From the NCBI GenBank assembly GCA_021781965.1, contig JAJXVU010000001.1:62001-126000 (forward strand): a stretch of DNA of 64,000 bases, given 5' to 3'. Within the stretch, counting starts at the first letter, position 1, and every line of letters starts with the position of its first letter. Shown one piece after another: positions 42,576 through 53,600 of the stretch. A program made the translations under genes and the position numbers. The notes under the pieces were generated by a model. That model ran no database searches. It was not told where the DNA came from and saw only the letters and a program-made list of their open reading frames with translations. This DNA comes from Pseudomonadota bacterium. GTDB taxonomy: Bacteria > Pseudomonadota > Gammaproteobacteria > UBA1113.

Positions 42576-43664
42576 ATGAAGACTAAAATTTCTTTAATGC
42601 TTTTAGGTTTAGTCAGTGCTTCCGCTTATGCGGGTGCTATTGATGCAACCCCTATGCCCGTATCTAACGATATTAATGTAACCGCGCCTGATCAATCTGG
42701 TATGTGGTCCTTTGGTGGAACAGCTGTACTGATGCAACCTATAGGCGGTGGTTTTAATTACGCGAATAGCCTTAGCAGTGCGACTACGGATGGCAACACG
42801 GCTGGCAATATCAGTAAAAATGCAGTGGGTCAAAATTATAATTGGTGGTTTGGTGCCGATGTAAGCTATGCTTTTGCAGGCAATGGTCGTGATGTCATGT
42901 TAGCCTATGAAGGTATGCATAGTACCAATAAGAATAGTGCCGATGGTGATTTCTTGACTAGCCCCTTTGTCTATTCGGCTAATACAGCAGCAAACAATGG
43001 TAATAGCATTTACAAAAATGGTAGCTATAACACCAATCGTGGAACGTTTACATCGGCTAGTGGTAATGCAGAGACCAATTACGATGCTGGTGATTTACTA
43101 TTTGGTCAGAAGCTTGATGTAGGGTCACGTGTACGCTTGCATCCTTTTGCCGGTTTGCGCTATGCGTATATTAACCATCAAAATACGGGTGATTATGCGG
43201 GAGGTTCTTATACTCAGTCATCTCCCTCAGTAACGTATAATGTTACTGAAAATGCTAAACTGAATAGCACTTTCAGTGGTATAGGTCCTCGTTTCGGCAG
43301 TGATGCGCAAGTGAATCTAAGTCAAGGGTTTTCTGTACGTGCCCGTTTGGGTCTATCTGCTTTAATTGGCGCACGCAAGACGGATAGTTCTTTTGTAGAT
43401 TCATATTATGATAGTACGACTGGAGTTTTAGCTGCTACCGATGCTCAATCCGCTGATGGGGGTACACAAACGCGCGTAGTTCCTGAAGTAGATGGTCGCT
43501 TAGGTCTTGCGTATACTCATGACTTTTCTACTAATATGGCTTGGGGTATAGAAGGGGGTTGGCAAGCAGAGAATTACTTTAACTCTAACGTAAATGTGAG
43601 TGGTAGTACTACAAACTTTGCGCTACAAGGTCCATATGCACGCGTCCAGTTGGATGTAGCGTAA
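42576..43664 (+). CDS. Legionella-type major outer membrane protein 2
   Basis: 362 residues from the ATG at 42576, with AAGAGGATGA upstream. Same framework as its neighbour (signal peptide ending SAYA, NVTAPDQSGMWSFGGTAVLM, WWFGADVSYAFAGNGRDVMLAYEG, GPYARVQLDVA). It differs mainly in the predicted surface loops, which are longer and Ser/Asn/Thr-rich (about residues 118-165 and 205-240). Tandem duplication with loop divergence is the evident origin. Confidence 0.92.
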   Translation: MKTKISLMLLGLVSASAYAGAIDATPMPVSNDINVTAPDQSGMWSFGGTAVLMQPIGGGFNYANSLSSATTDGNTAGNISKNAVGQNYNWWFGADVSYAFAGNGRDVMLAYEGMHSTNKNSADGDFLTSPFVYSANTAANNGNSIYKNGSYNTNRGTFTSASGNAETNYDAGDLLFGQKLDVGSRVRLHPFAGLRYAYINHQNTGDYAGGSYTQSSPSVTYNVTENAKLNSTFSGIGPRFGSDAQVNLSQGFSVRARLGLSALIGARKTDSSFVDSYYDSTTGVLAATDAQSADGGTQTRVVPEVDGRLGLAYTHDFSTNMAWGIEGGWQAENYFNSNVNVSGSTTNFALQGPYARVQLDVA

Positions 43665-43696
43665 TCCTTTTGCATTAGAGTATATCTTAGCTCCTC

Positions 43697-43757
43697 GGCT
43701 CCCTAACGGTCGCGGCTCGGTTACAAATTGATGACCCGAGCGCGACCGTTAGCGGGG
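43697..43757. repeat. Long palindromic element, decayed copy
   Basis: Left arm CTCCCTAACGGTCGCGGCTC and a damaged right arm CCCGAGCGCGACCGTTAGCG; same family as 18113-18195. Sits between MOMP 2 and tdk (convergent). Confidence 0.8.
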
Positions 43758-43781
43758 GGGTAGTTACCTTTTTTAGAATAT

Positions 43782-44366
43782 CTACTGTCCGCTGTCACCA
43801 CAATTAAAATGAATCCGGCAGGTGGCAATATAACGGTCATTACCACCTATTTCCACTTGAGCGCCGTCAGATACCTTATTGCCTTTATCGTCTATACGCA
43901 TGTTCATAGTCGCTTTACGGCCACAATGACAGATGGTTTTAATCTCCGCTACTTCTTCAGCTAAGATCAACAAATATAAGCTACCTTCAAAGGGTTCGCC
44001 CTTAAAATCGGAACGCAAGCCATAAGTTAAAACGGGTAAATTTAATTGATCGACTATTGCCGCCAATTGCAGTACTTGCTGCTTATTTAAAAATTGTGCT
44101 TCATCCACAAACACACATTTTAATGTGGGGCGTTCTTGTTGTATGGCTTCCACCATGTTGTATAAGTTCGTGTCTGCATCGAAGGTGATGGCATTGGCTT
44201 GTAAGCCTATGCGGGAGGAGATGAGACCCTTTTGTTGTCTGTTGTCCAATTCTGGGGTGAACAGCAGCGTTTCCATTCCTCGTTCGCGATAATTGTAATC
44301 TGATTGCAATAGGGTAGTGCTTTTACCCGCATTCATTGCAGAGTAATAAAAGTACAGTTTAGCCAT
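43782..44366 (-). CDS. tdk: Thymidine kinase
   Basis: 194 residues from the ATG at 44364-44366 ([17 protein letters not shown]), preceded by AGAGG. Type II thymidine kinase: P-loop [31 protein letters not shown] and Zn-binding cysteines in TICHCGRKA and the C-terminal CRIHF. Salvages thymidine to dTMP in the cytosol. Convergent with the porin gene. Confidence 0.95.
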   Translation of the reverse strand: MAKLYFYYSAMNAGKSTTLLQSDYNYRERGMETLLFTPELDNRQQKGLISSRIGLQANAITFDADTNLYNMVEAIQQERPTLKCVFVDEAQFLNKQQVLQLAAIVDQLNLPVLTYGLRSDFKGEPFEGSLYLLILAEEVAEIKTICHCGRKATMNMRIDDKGNKVSDGAQVEIGGNDRYIATCRIHFNCGDSGQ

Positions 44367-44431
44367 AAAGCCTGCCTCTAAAATGAAGAATAGTATATAC
44401 CGATATACTGAATTATGGTATAACATCGCTT

Positions 44432-44558
44432 ATACTCTTCGCATTTGATTTTTAGGGGCGTTGCCTGCGCCCATCTCACACAAGTTATGTATGAGTATAA
44501 TACACTCCTTGTGTTCGAGGGCTGTGCGCCTACCCTAAAAACCAACTGCTGTGAGTAT
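44432..44558. repeat. Palindromic element, longer copy
   Basis: Left end ATACTCTTCGCATTTGATTT (from 44432), right end ending AACTGCTGTGAGTAT (44558); each also carries CCCTAAAAA or its complement. Same ends as 39644-39698. Lies between tdk and the reductase gene and may carry their promoters. Confidence 0.65.
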
Positions 44559-44576
44559 GTCTAAAGAGGGCAAATT

Positions 44577-45302
44577 ATGCAAAATACGTTTACTGTAACT
44601 TTGGTTGAAGCTACTTTATTGACACCTAAGGTGCGGCATTTAAAATTAAAGTGCCACGATGGGCAGCCATTGGAATTTACTCCTGGTCAATTTGTGAGCT
44701 TTCATTTTCCTGTTGAAGGCGCTAAAGAAATACGACGTAGTTATAGCCTGGCGAGTATTCCCGGGCAATCGTCACATATAGAGCTCGCTTTGGGTTATGT
44801 CAAAGGTGGCATTGCTTCTGAGGCTTTATTCAGTGCAAAACCCGGGGATCAATTTACAATGAGCGGGCCCTATGGCCGCCTCATTTTACGGGATGAAAAG
44901 CCGCAACGTTATATTATGGTCGCCACCAGCACAGGAGTAACGCCATATAGATCTATGTTGCCCGCATTGGCGGCAAGGCTGAATGACATTAAAGTAGTGA
45001 TTATGCTAGGCGTCCAAACGCGCGGTGATGCTTTGTACAATGAAGATTTTTTAGCGTATGTAAATCAGTATCCCAATCTGGATTTTCGCCTTTGTTATAG
45101 CCGTGAAAGCGACAAAGAGCAGTTACAGCCCTTCGAGCACTTAGGCTATGTGCAAGATCAATTTGCTCTTTTAAATCCATCACCAGATAACGACATCGTT
45201 TATTTGTGTGGTAATCCTAATATGATCGATGCCGCTTATGAAATCTTGAAGGAAAAAGGCTTTAGCGCGCAACAAGTACGTCGCGAGAAATATGTGTCAT
45301 GA
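44577..45302 (+). CDS. Ferredoxin/flavodoxin-NADP+ reductase-type FAD oxidoreductase
   Basis: 241 residues, FNR family. FAD-binding barrel with RRSYSLASIPG and the GGIASEALF turn, then NAD(P) domain with STGVTPYRSMLPAL, and C-terminal YLCGNPNMIDAAYEILKEKGF. Members pass electrons between NADPH and ferredoxin or flavodoxin, or act as flavin reductases; lacks the C-terminal aromatic of classic Fpr (ends KYVS). AGAGGG precedes the ATG. Monocistronic. Confidence 0.85.
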   Translation: MQNTFTVTLVEATLLTPKVRHLKLKCHDGQPLEFTPGQFVSFHFPVEGAKEIRRSYSLASIPGQSSHIELALGYVKGGIASEALFSAKPGDQFTMSGPYGRLILRDEKPQRYIMVATSTGVTPYRSMLPALAARLNDIKVVIMLGVQTRGDALYNEDFLAYVNQYPNLDFRLCYSRESDKEQLQPFEHLGYVQDQFALLNPSPDNDIVYLCGNPNMIDAAYEILKEKGFSAQQVRREKYVS

Positions 45303-45368
45303 TTGAAATGAAGTGTGCCTTCAAATCTGGATTTTTTCATACTCATATAGATGGGGAATAATTATATC

Positions 45369-45437
45369 ATGACTGAAACTAAAGCCTTACCCAGTTTTAT
45401 TACCGAATTAAAAAACAAGAGAGTGCTTACAATCTAA
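45369..45437 (+). CDS. Short ORF, probable gene remnant
   Basis: 22 codons (METhionine then [21 protein letters not shown]), overlapping the end of hemL on the other strand by four bases. The composition is protein-like, and it reads like the N-terminus of a longer protein cut off by hemL. No family can be named. A GGGGAA lies 14 bases upstream. Confidence 0.25.
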   Translation: MTETKALPSFITELKNKRVLTI

Positions 45438-46708
45438 AACGCAGCCTGGGCAGCTGTTAGCGTTTTATCCAGTGTCTCACCATTATGTGCCAGCGAAATA
45501 AAACCCGCTTCAAAAGCAGATGGCCCTAAATATACACCTTGCGCTAACAACGCATGAAAAAACCGCTTAAATTGCGCTTCATCGGCAGTTTTCACTTCAT
45601 CTAAATTTGTAGGTGCCATATCGCGAAAATACAAACCGAACATGCCGCAAACGGCAGTGGTAGAGAAGGGCACGCCAGCCTTAGCCGCCAATTCTTTTAG
45701 GCCATTCATTAACTGCATCGTGTGCTGTTGTAAATCAGCATAATATTCTGGATGGGCGGCTAATTCCGTTAGAGTGGCAAGACCTGCCGCCATGGTAATA
45801 GGATTACCTGATAAAGTACCTGCTTGATACACGGGACCTACGGGGGATAATTGTTGCATGATGCCACGTCGTCCGCCAAAAGCACCTACGGGCATGCCGC
45901 CGCCGATGATTTTACCAAAGGTGGTCAGATCGGGGGTGATATTATATAAACCTTGTGCACCTTGGGGGTGTATGCGAAAACCCGTCATCACTTCGTCAAA
46001 AATTAATACGGAATGGTATTTATCACATAAAGCTCGCAAGCCTTCTAAAAAACCGAACTCAGGTAAAACACAATTCATATTGCCTGCAACGGGTTCTACA
46101 ATAATCGCTGCAATGTCATCGCCATACTGTAAAAATAAATTCTCTACTGCGGCTAAGTCGTTATAAGGTGCGAGTAAAGTGTATTCGGCCACGGCTGGTG
46201 GCACACCTGGTGAGCTGGGATGCCCAAAGGTCAGAGTACCGGAACCGGCTTGTACCAACAAGCCATCACTATGGCCATGATAACAGCCTATAAATTTGAT
46301 GATTTTATTGCGGTGTGTATAACCGCGCGCTAAACGTATGGCGCTCATGGTGGCTTCGGTGCCGGAATTGACCATACGAATTTGCTCTACAGAAGGAACC
46401 ATATTGCAAATCTTTTCGGCCAGCAGCGTCTCTAATTCCGTAGGGGTGCCGAAACTCAAGCCATTATCCACAGCTTCATGCACGGCTTTAATGACGGCAG
46501 GATGATTGTGTCCCAGAATCATTGGCCCCCAAGAGCCTATGTAATCTACATAGGATTTACCCTGTATGTCGGTGATATAAGCGCCTTTGGCCTTGGCAAT
46601 GAATAAAGGTGTGCCACCTACATACCCAAAAGCACGAACGGGCGAATTCACGCCACCGGGAATATAATGTTGCGCTTTTTCAAAGGCATTTTGACTGGAT
46701 GTGGGCAT
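45434..46708 (-). CDS. hemL: Glutamate-1-semialdehyde 2,1-aminomutase HemL
   Basis: 424 residues. PLP enzyme with [45 protein letters not shown] and the PLP lysine in [18 protein letters not shown]. Makes 5-aminolevulinate for haem in the C5 pathway. Divergent from folA. Confidence 0.96.
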   Translation of the reverse strand: MPTSSQNAFEKAQHYIPGGVNSPVRAFGYVGGTPLFIAKAKGAYITDIQGKSYVDYIGSWGPMILGHNHPAVIKAVHEAVDNGLSFGTPTELETLLAEKICNMVPSVEQIRMVNSGTEATMSAIRLARGYTHRNKIIKFIGCYHGHSDGLLVQAGSGTLTFGHPSSPGVPPAVAEYTLLAPYNDLAAVENLFLQYGDDIAAIIVEPVAGNMNCVLPEFGFLEGLRALCDKYHSVLIFDEVMTGFRIHPQGAQGLYNITPDLTTFGKIIGGGMPVGAFGGRRGIMQQLSPVGPVYQAGTLSGNPITMAAGLATLTELAAHPEYYADLQQHTMQLMNGLKELAAKAGVPFSTTAVCGMFGLYFRDMAPTNLDEVKTADEAQFKRFFHALLAQGVYLGPSAFEAGFISLAHNGETLDKTLTAAQAAF

Positions 46709-46831
46709 CGTGGCTCCTGGGTATATGCAAAATAACTATTGGCTCGATTATGGTTCATAGGCGAATATGGCCATATTATCCCACGCCATGGCCAAAAATG
46801 GTATACTGTGGGCAATCGTCGAGGTAAATTT

Positions 46832-47323
46832 ATGATCATTTCCATTATTGCCGCCATGGCCAAAAATCGTGTTATAGGCTTAAATAACCATATGCCGTGG
46901 CATTTGCCTGCGGATTTACGCTATTTTAAGGCTTTAACCCTCGGGAAACCTATTGTCATGGGGCGGCAAACCTATTTATCCTTAGGCAAACCCTTGCCGG
47001 AGCGGCTCAATATCGTTTTAACCCATGATGAAAACTTTGTAGCACCAGGCTGCGAGGTGGCGCATAATTGGTCTGAAGTTGAGGCTTTGTGCGCAGCTTG
47101 TGATGAAATGATGGTTATCGGTGGCGAGGCTGTGTATAAACAAATACTGCCCAAGGCTCACCGTTTATATTTAACTGAAATACAATTGGAAACTAATGGC
47201 GATAGATTTTTTCCACAATGGAATGACAATGAATGGCGGCTAGTGGCGGAAGAAGCCTTTGCTGCCGATGATAAAAACCCTTATGCGTATCGATTTTTAG
47301 AATACAGGAGAATATCCCAATGA
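46832..47323 (+). CDS. folA: Dihydrofolate reductase FolA
   Basis: 163 residues from the ATG at 46832, with GAGG upstream. MIISIIAAMAKNRVIGLNNHMPWHLPADL gives the substrate loop with the catalytic acid (D in PADL), VMGRQTYLS and MVIGGEAVYKQILPKAHRLYLT give the NADPH site. Makes tetrahydrofolate. Overlaps erpA by four bases (ATGA). Confidence 0.95.
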   Translation: MIISIIAAMAKNRVIGLNNHMPWHLPADLRYFKALTLGKPIVMGRQTYLSLGKPLPERLNIVLTHDENFVAPGCEVAHNWSEVEALCAACDEMMVIGGEAVYKQILPKAHRLYLTEIQLETNGDRFFPQWNDNEWRLVAEEAFAADDKNPYAYRFLEYRRISQ

Positions 47324-47754
47324 GCGAAGCTGCAATCTATACCCCAGGTTTTAGCGCCAATGACTATTTAAAAGTAACGCCCGCGGCCATTGCACGTATC
47401 GCCGAGCTATTGGCGGAAGAAGAAGATGTACACACACAATTGCGCATTTATATAGAAGGCGGCGGTTGTTCTGGTTTTCAATATGGTTTCATCTTGGATG
47501 AAGAGTGTAAAGAAGACGATACTGTGATCTCTTGTCCGGTGGCTAAAGAGGATGCCGCTTATAAAACCCGTTCTGAAATTCATATTTATATAGACCCATT
47601 AAGCTTGCAATATTTAACCGGTGCTGAATTAGACTATAAAGACGATGTAGAAGGGCAGCGCTTTATCATTCGCAATCCACATGCAAAAACTACTTGTGGT
47701 TGCGGTAACTCTTTTGCTTTGAAGGAGGATGAAGATGAAGTTAGTGATAAATAA
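47320..47754 (+). CDS. erpA: Iron-sulfur cluster insertion protein ErpA
   Basis: 144 residues, A-type carrier. The three conserved cysteines are in GGGCSGFQYGF and CGCGNSF. An N-terminal extension of ~15 residues and an acidic tail (KEDEDEVSDK) make it longer than E. coli ErpA (114). Delivers Fe-S clusters to apo-enzymes. Starts inside the folA stop; the next gene uses a ribosome site within its acidic tail. Confidence 0.92.
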   Translation: MSEAAIYTPGFSANDYLKVTPAAIARIAELLAEEEDVHTQLRIYIEGGGCSGFQYGFILDEECKEDDTVISCPVAKEDAAYKTRSEIHIYIDPLSLQYLTGAELDYKDDVEGQRFIIRNPHAKTTCGCGNSFALKEDEDEVSDK

Positions 47755-48310
47755 AAGAATTGGAACAGCTTTTTTACTATGGACAATCAGTGCCGCGCTA
47801 TTGGCTGCGCCTGTATCTGAGGGTACCTTGCATTGCATACCCAATCAAGTGCAATTTAACGATAAGGGCGACATGCATTTTGGCGCGCCGGATAACAAAG
47901 CACAAATTTTCTTAGTACGCAATCAATATGACAATGCTTTAGTATTAGATTTTCTTGAAGGTCATATAGGTGCAAGTGCTGGATTAACACAAGAATTGGG
48001 CCCTAGAGCGTGGGCCGTGTATGTTTATAAATCCACGGCGGATACTTTACGCGTTGAATCTGGAAGGAAGCCGCCTTTTTGGTCTTGCTCGGTAGAAGAT
48101 CCAAATGCTCCACCCGATATGTCTCCGTTCAAACCCAGTGATTGCCGTAAAAGTATGTGGGTTTGTGCATTGAGCGCGGATGACGCAAAAATCATATTAT
48201 CGACTTCTTATCAAAAAGAGGCTAAGGATTTAGATTATTCTTTTTGGTTACCGTTGGGCGATGCGCAATACCAGTCCGTATATTTTCTAACGGATCTGCA
48301 GAAGAATTGA
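47735..48310 (+). CDS. Putative secreted/periplasmic protein
   Basis: 191 residues from the ATG at 47735, six bases after AAGGAGG (the ATG at 47729 abuts it). Signal peptide ending LLAAP, then a beta-rich domain with four cysteines (CIPNQ, WSCSVED, SDCRKSMWVCAL), likely disulfide-bonded. No family recognised. Overlaps erpA by 20 bases, so it is co-translated with it; functional link unclear. Confidence 0.75.
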   Translation: MKLVINKRIGTAFLLWTISAALLAAPVSEGTLHCIPNQVQFNDKGDMHFGAPDNKAQIFLVRNQYDNALVLDFLEGHIGASAGLTQELGPRAWAVYVYKSTADTLRVESGRKPPFWSCSVEDPNAPPDMSPFKPSDCRKSMWVCALSADDAKIILSTSYQKEAKDLDYSFWLPLGDAQYQSVYFLTDLQKN

Positions 48311-48315
48311 TGTGT

Positions 48316-48396
48316 CCGCGCCCTTTCGGTCGCGGCTCAGTTACAAACTAATAAACCGAGCCGCGATTTTCTGAGCCGCGACCGTCAGGGAGCGGA
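48316..48396. repeat. Long palindromic element copy
   Basis: CCGCGCCCTTTCGGTCGCGG at the left, then ACCGAGCCGCG and a second GAGCCGCGACCGTCAGGGAG at the right; same family as 18113-18195 with an extra partial right arm. Confidence 0.8.
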
Positions 48397-48508
48397 AAAT
48401 GAACGAATAACAGGAGTAACCCGGCTCCATTCGGGAAATAATTGAGTATTTTTAAGCCAATTATATAGAGATTTCTTAAACAGAACTCGCGTTAAAAAGC
48501 TGAAATTT

Positions 48509-48931
48509 CTACGCGGCTTCTCTAAAAGTCCAAAACTTATGCGCGGAATAATTCCAGCCTAACACCAATATCGTTGTGATCACTTGTGCGAACAAATAAG
48601 GCATGGTGAAGAAACTGTGTAGTAGCTGCAATAAAGCAGCATTCATAAAAAAGGCGATGATAAACACGATAATAAATTGGGTAATGGCTTTATGATGCTT
48701 TTTTTGTGAGACAAAAGTATGTTTGCGGTTTAAAACATAATTGACGACACCGCCTAACAAATACCCTAAACTAGAACCTAAAACCGCACTAGTCCGAAAA
48801 AGCTCCACACACAGAATCAACAAAATATATTGACTGACCGTCGCCAAAACCCCCACCCACAGATAATGTACCATTTCGCGATGCCATTGACGCGCTATTT
48901 TGCTGTCTATATAACGCGGCAATAATGACAT
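48509..48931 (-). CDS. GtrA-family membrane protein
   Basis: 140 residues with four membrane helices (YLWVGVLATVSQYILLILCV, SSLGYLLGGVVNYVLNR, FIIVFIIAFFMNAALLQLL, VITTILVLGWNYSAHKFWTF). The GtrA signature NYxLNRKHTF and W-N-Y...KFWTF end are clear. GtrA proteins flip or handle lipid-linked sugars for surface polysaccharide. Two bases after the PFK stop, same strand. Confidence 0.88.
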   Translation of the reverse strand: MSLLPRYIDSKIARQWHREMVHYLWVGVLATVSQYILLILCVELFRTSAVLGSSLGYLLGGVVNYVLNRKHTFVSQKKHHKAITQFIIVFIIAFFMNAALLQLLHSFFTMPYLFAQVITTILVLGWNYSAHKFWTFREAA

Positions 48932-48933
48932 GG

Positions 48934-50202
48934 TTAACGCTTTTCCTGAAATTTTGTTTTAAGCTTTTTAGGCACCAATTCGTTTTTAAGGGTAACATAC
49001 TGTGGTAAGCCATTTTTATAGGGCGGATAGTCTTCGCCTGCAATCAAGGGCGTTAAATACTCTCTACACGCTTCTGTAATACCAAAACCATCGGCACGAA
49101 TGAAATGTCTAGGCAAACATTTTTCTTGATTGGCGACGTTTTCTAAAGGCGTGGTGCCTATGCTCCAACGATAGGACTTACCAGCCTTGCGTACGATCGT
49201 GGCCATAATGCCGCTTTTGCCTTCTAGCGCAAATTCGATGGCCTTATAGCCCAGGGCGTAGGCTTGCTCTACATCGGTTTTAGACGCAATATGGCGCGCG
49301 GCGCGTTGTAGATAATCGCATACGGCCCAATGGTATTTATACCCCAATTGGCTTTTAACGAGTTGCGCAATGACCGGCGCTACACCACCTAATTGCGTAT
49401 GACCAAAAGCATCTTTTAAACCAGCACTGGCAATAAATTCGCCCGCGCTGTTCTTCACACCTTCGGAGACTACAATGGCGCAATAACCATATTTCTTAAC
49501 CGTTTTATCTACCTTTTCTAGAAAGGCTTTTTCGTTTAACTCTATTTCAGGGAATAATATGATATGAGGTGCTTGACCTTCTTGCTCGGCGGCTAAACCA
49601 CCCGCCGCCGCTATCCAACCCGCATGACGGCCCATGACTTCCATAATAAACACTTTAGTCGAAGTGGCTGCCATGGAAGCTACATCTAAGCCTGCTTCGC
49701 GTATGGATACGGCAACGTATTTGGCCACTGAACCAAAACCAGGACAATTATCGGTAATGGGTAAATCGTTGTCTACTGTTTTGGGTATGCCTATACAGGT
49801 TAAAGGATAACCCATTTGTAGACTCATCTGCGCTACTTTGTGTGTGGTATCTTGAGAATCGCCGCCGCCGTTATACATAAAATAACCGATATTATGAGCC
49901 GCAAACACTTCAATTAAGCGCTCATATTCGGCTTTATATTCCGTTAGACTTTTTAATTTATATCTACAAGAGCCGAAAGCGCCAGCAGGGGTATGATACA
50001 AACCACGGATCTGCGCCTTGGATTCTAGCGACGTGTCGATCAATTCTTCATGCAAAGCCCCCAAAATGCCATTACGGCCCACCAGTACTTTGCCGAAGCT
50101 TTTTTTATGGGCGCGGGCCGCTTCGATTAAGCCACAAGCGGTGGCATTGATGACGGCAGTAACCCCGCCCGACTGGGCATAGAATATATTTTTTTTGGCC
50201 AT
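48934..50202 (-). CDS. pfp: Pyrophosphate-type 6-phosphofructokinase
   Basis: 422 residues. AQSGGVTAVINATACGLIEAA at the N-terminus. YNGGGDSQDT replaces the GGDGS of ATP enzymes, and GIPKTVDNDLP carries the Lys typical of PPi-dependent enzymes, followed by MEVMGRHAGWIAA. Reversible PPi-linked glycolytic step in the cytosol, as in Legionella and Coxiella. Upstream AAGGAGG spacing is long (about 20 bases). Confidence 0.9.
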   Translation of the reverse strand: MAKKNIFYAQSGGVTAVINATACGLIEAARAHKKSFGKVLVGRNGILGALHEELIDTSLESKAQIRGLYHTPAGAFGSCRYKLKSLTEYKAEYERLIEVFAAHNIGYFMYNGGGDSQDTTHKVAQMSLQMGYPLTCIGIPKTVDNDLPITDNCPGFGSVAKYVAVSIREAGLDVASMAATSTKVFIMEVMGRHAGWIAAAGGLAAEQEGQAPHIILFPEIELNEKAFLEKVDKTVKKYGYCAIVVSEGVKNSAGEFIASAGLKDAFGHTQLGGVAPVIAQLVKSQLGYKYHWAVCDYLQRAARHIASKTDVEQAYALGYKAIEFALEGKSGIMATIVRKAGKSYRWSIGTTPLENVANQEKCLPRHFIRADGFGITEACREYLTPLIAGEDYPPYKNGLPQYVTLKNELVPKKLKTKFQEKR

Positions 50203-50330
50203 GATGCGTAAAAATCCTGATTGTTATCCAAGGAGGGTATTATAACAGTAAATAGGATATAAAATGAAGGGTGATTGTGGCAGCTTACAAACGTATCCTA
50301 TTAAATTCAATAGGTTAATATGAATTAATT

Positions 50331-50492
50331 TCCGAGCCTCGACTGTCTCCGAGCCGCGACCGAAAGGGCGAGGATATTCCAACTATCCCGCTTGCTTATG
50401 CGCGCGGCTCGGAAGATTCATGTGCCTCGATCAAGGGCTAGCCTCTTCATTCATAAAATATGTTGCATAAAGTATGCTACATATTTTATGAA
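50331..50492. repeat. Palindromic elements between pfp and the effector-like gene
   Basis: 50331-50413 is a rearranged copy of the long palindrome family (CCGAGCCGCGACCGAAAGGG, later GCGCGGCTCGG). 50450-50463 (TTCATAAAATATGT) and 50479-50492 form a perfect 14-bp inverted repeat. The remaining bases to 50670 are AT-rich and hold no gene; they should carry the promoter of the next gene. Confidence 0.7.
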
Positions 50493-50670
50493 GTGAAGGA
50501 GAAAATTAAGATCAGATAAATTTATACTTTAAACTCAACCATTTATAAAAGTATGTTTCAAGATTATGGTTATTTGATGAGAAAATAAATCTATTCTTAA
50601 TATTCCCTTAAGCTTTTATGTATATCATAGCGCCACTGCAATTTTAATAATAATTAGTGAGGGTAATAAT

Positions 50671-53600
50671 ATGTCAGCAAGCGAACCACAGAATTTGATT
50701 GGTATTGAATCGTCTGAGTACGATATACGTCTTTTAGAGCTTGATAGAGCGTCTACGATAGTTTTAACTGATATTGATGGAACTCTGATTGCGGAGAAGG
50801 CTCTAGACGGGGAAGATCAATATCTCACATTAGAACAGAAGAAAGAAAAAGCAATGTCACATGATCTGATACGTGACGAAAAATTGCTTACACAAGATCC
50901 TGGCGTTAGGATTATCGGGTTTTCGAGTATGACTTTATCTGATTTTATAACACGCAAATGTTTTCCCAATCAAGATGGTACTGTGACGGAAAAATGGGAA
51001 ATTAATTATAACCCAGAAGGCGAAGAACTCAATCCAAAGTGCCGACGTACAGATTTACTACGCTATTTAAAAAAAGCGGGACTTAAATTTGGAGGTGTGA
51101 TCACGAATGGCGATCTAGCTTTTGGTCGCGGGCCTGGGGCTGTATTCTTCGAGACATACCTATCAGTTGCAGCAGAATTCGAAGCAGTGAAGAATTTGCC
51201 TGATAACGATGAACGAAAACAAAAATTTGTCGCAGAAACTGCTGGCAAAGAGATTTTAATCACAGAATGGATACATAAAACAGAGAAGATAATTAGTTCA
51301 TACCCCATCTATAAACAATTGCTAGATAATTCAAAAGATTATTTTGAAAACGAAAAGTCCTATAATCAAGGCCTTCATAAAATTGGCATGTTATTATCTT
51401 TATTAGAATCGGGCAAAGCAAAACCTAAAAAAATCATTTTAGTAGACGATGGTGTTGGTTGTGTACAAGCCATTATGGCTATGATTGCAATACATAATAG
51501 GGCATACCCAGATGAAACTATTGAATTGGATGTTGTATATTTCAGAAACGATGATTGTTTTGGTTCAAAAAACATGGTGGCGAGGCATTTTTATGATAAA
51601 CCGTTGACGCCTATTACTATGCAGGATATGGAAGTGTTAGAGCGGCTTAAACTTAATTCTAAAAAAATAGTGGATCCTTTAACGCGGTTAATTTCCATTT
51701 GTGCTAAAGCTAATCCAGAAGCGCTGTTTTTTCTTGCAAAAGCTGTATTGAATGGTGAATTTGGTTTTAAAGACAGGGCTGCTGCATACAGGTTGGCACG
51801 ATTCGCCTTGCGGTTTTCTGAAAGTAAAGAGTTTAAAACTTCAATAGAGATATTTGTCAAAAAAAACAATCTTACTGCACCAGATGGGGGCAAGGTTGAA
51901 AAGCGTGAACTTCAGCAATTACTAGACCACTTAGAGCCCTTTGTTTTGAACAAAGGTGGGTTGTTATGGGCGCGGTTAAAAGCATGGAAGAAACAACAAT
52001 TAGCAGAAAAGGGCATTAAGTCAGATAAAAACTTTGTGCCTTATCAAGCGGTTTACAAAGATGTGGAAATGTATGTACGGTATAATGCCAAATTATACGC
52101 TTATTATACTCTAATGAATCGTTACTTATCATGTACAGACCCACTTGAATTGCAAGCAATAGAACAATGTCTAGAAGAATATTTTAGACCCTTACTGATA
52201 GATGAAAAACCATTTAGTCCAGAAGTATATTTCTATCCAGGTGAGGAGAAGAAAGGAATAGACCAAGAATTAATTTCTATCCAGAGAATTCCTGGTAAAC
52301 ATGACTTTTCTCTAGTACAACAGGCTTTTTTGAGCAACGCGCTGCAATTTCAAGATATAATCAAAGACCAAGCGTTAAAAGATAAATTGCGTGAAAACAT
52401 AACCATTGTAGTTGGTTCAAAAAAGAGAATTAACCCAGACATTATACGTTTTTGTGAAGAAGCTGACCCAAATGCATTGTTTCTATTAGCGCAAGCAGCT
52501 TTAAAAGGCAATGGAGTTGTGAAAGACCGCGTATCCGCTTACTATTTAGCGCTACTTGCGCTTGAATTAGCGTCGCGTGCAGGTAAAGGCAACGGCATTG
52601 CTAGATTTATTTGGGATAATTTTTCTCTACCCGTTGAAGGGCAGTGTAAGGAAGGGTTTCCAAAAATCAAAGGTTATAACGCTAAAGATCTTTTTGAGCG
52701 TTATCAACGTTCAATAGCAGCAAAAGAAAAAGAAGAATATTTGCCTTCAGCTCAAAGTAGTCGTTCTGCGAATGATAAAAAAGAAATTCAGATTTTACAA
52801 CAGGATCACAGAAGTCTTGAGGCGATTGGTTTGGAGCTTATAGCTGTAATTGAGAATAAGTTAGAAGAATTAAAGTCAGATGACAGTAAAATTCTAGTCA
52901 GAGCTGCGCTTGCACAATTGATCATTGATATTGAAAATTTCAGGGTGAATGAACAAGGCAAGTGTGGATTAACTGCTTCTATTCTCATTAGGGACACTCT
53001 ATCTAGGCTTATGGCTCAAGAAGAACTTGATATATCTTGGTTTATGCCAAAGGTGATGCCGCTTGCGCAGGAATACGATTCATTTGCATCTGCAATCGAT
53101 AACTCTTTAGTGTGGGAAGTTAAAGGCGAAGAAGATACGGAAGTAAATCTAGTGACACATTATGATGAGTTATTAAAGAAAGATAAAGAATTAAGAGAAA
53201 AACTTGCGCAAGAAGCTAAAGAAGAAGCGATAATTTTATTAGAGCCAGGTAAGCTCAGACAGCCGTTATCGGATCTTTATTCTATTGTATATAATGGAAT
53301 TAATACGCGTATATTAGAGACTAGTCTAGGTGGTGTTGTAATGAAATCAATATCTACGCAACTATATGACTATGGCGATTCTTCTCTACAGAATAAAAGA
53401 GTGACTTCATTTGCGGCTGAAATAATAGGTCTGATTAAAGCGGTAGATAAGGGTATTCGCACTCCTCACCGTCCGGAAAGTTCTGAAGAGCGTAAGGAAC
53501 TGGTAAAACGGCTTTTCGACGTGATAACAGTGGCTAAAAAGGGTTATGAAGAGGCTAAAAAAGATGCGAATAGAACAACCTTTCATGTGAGTAGCAAAAG

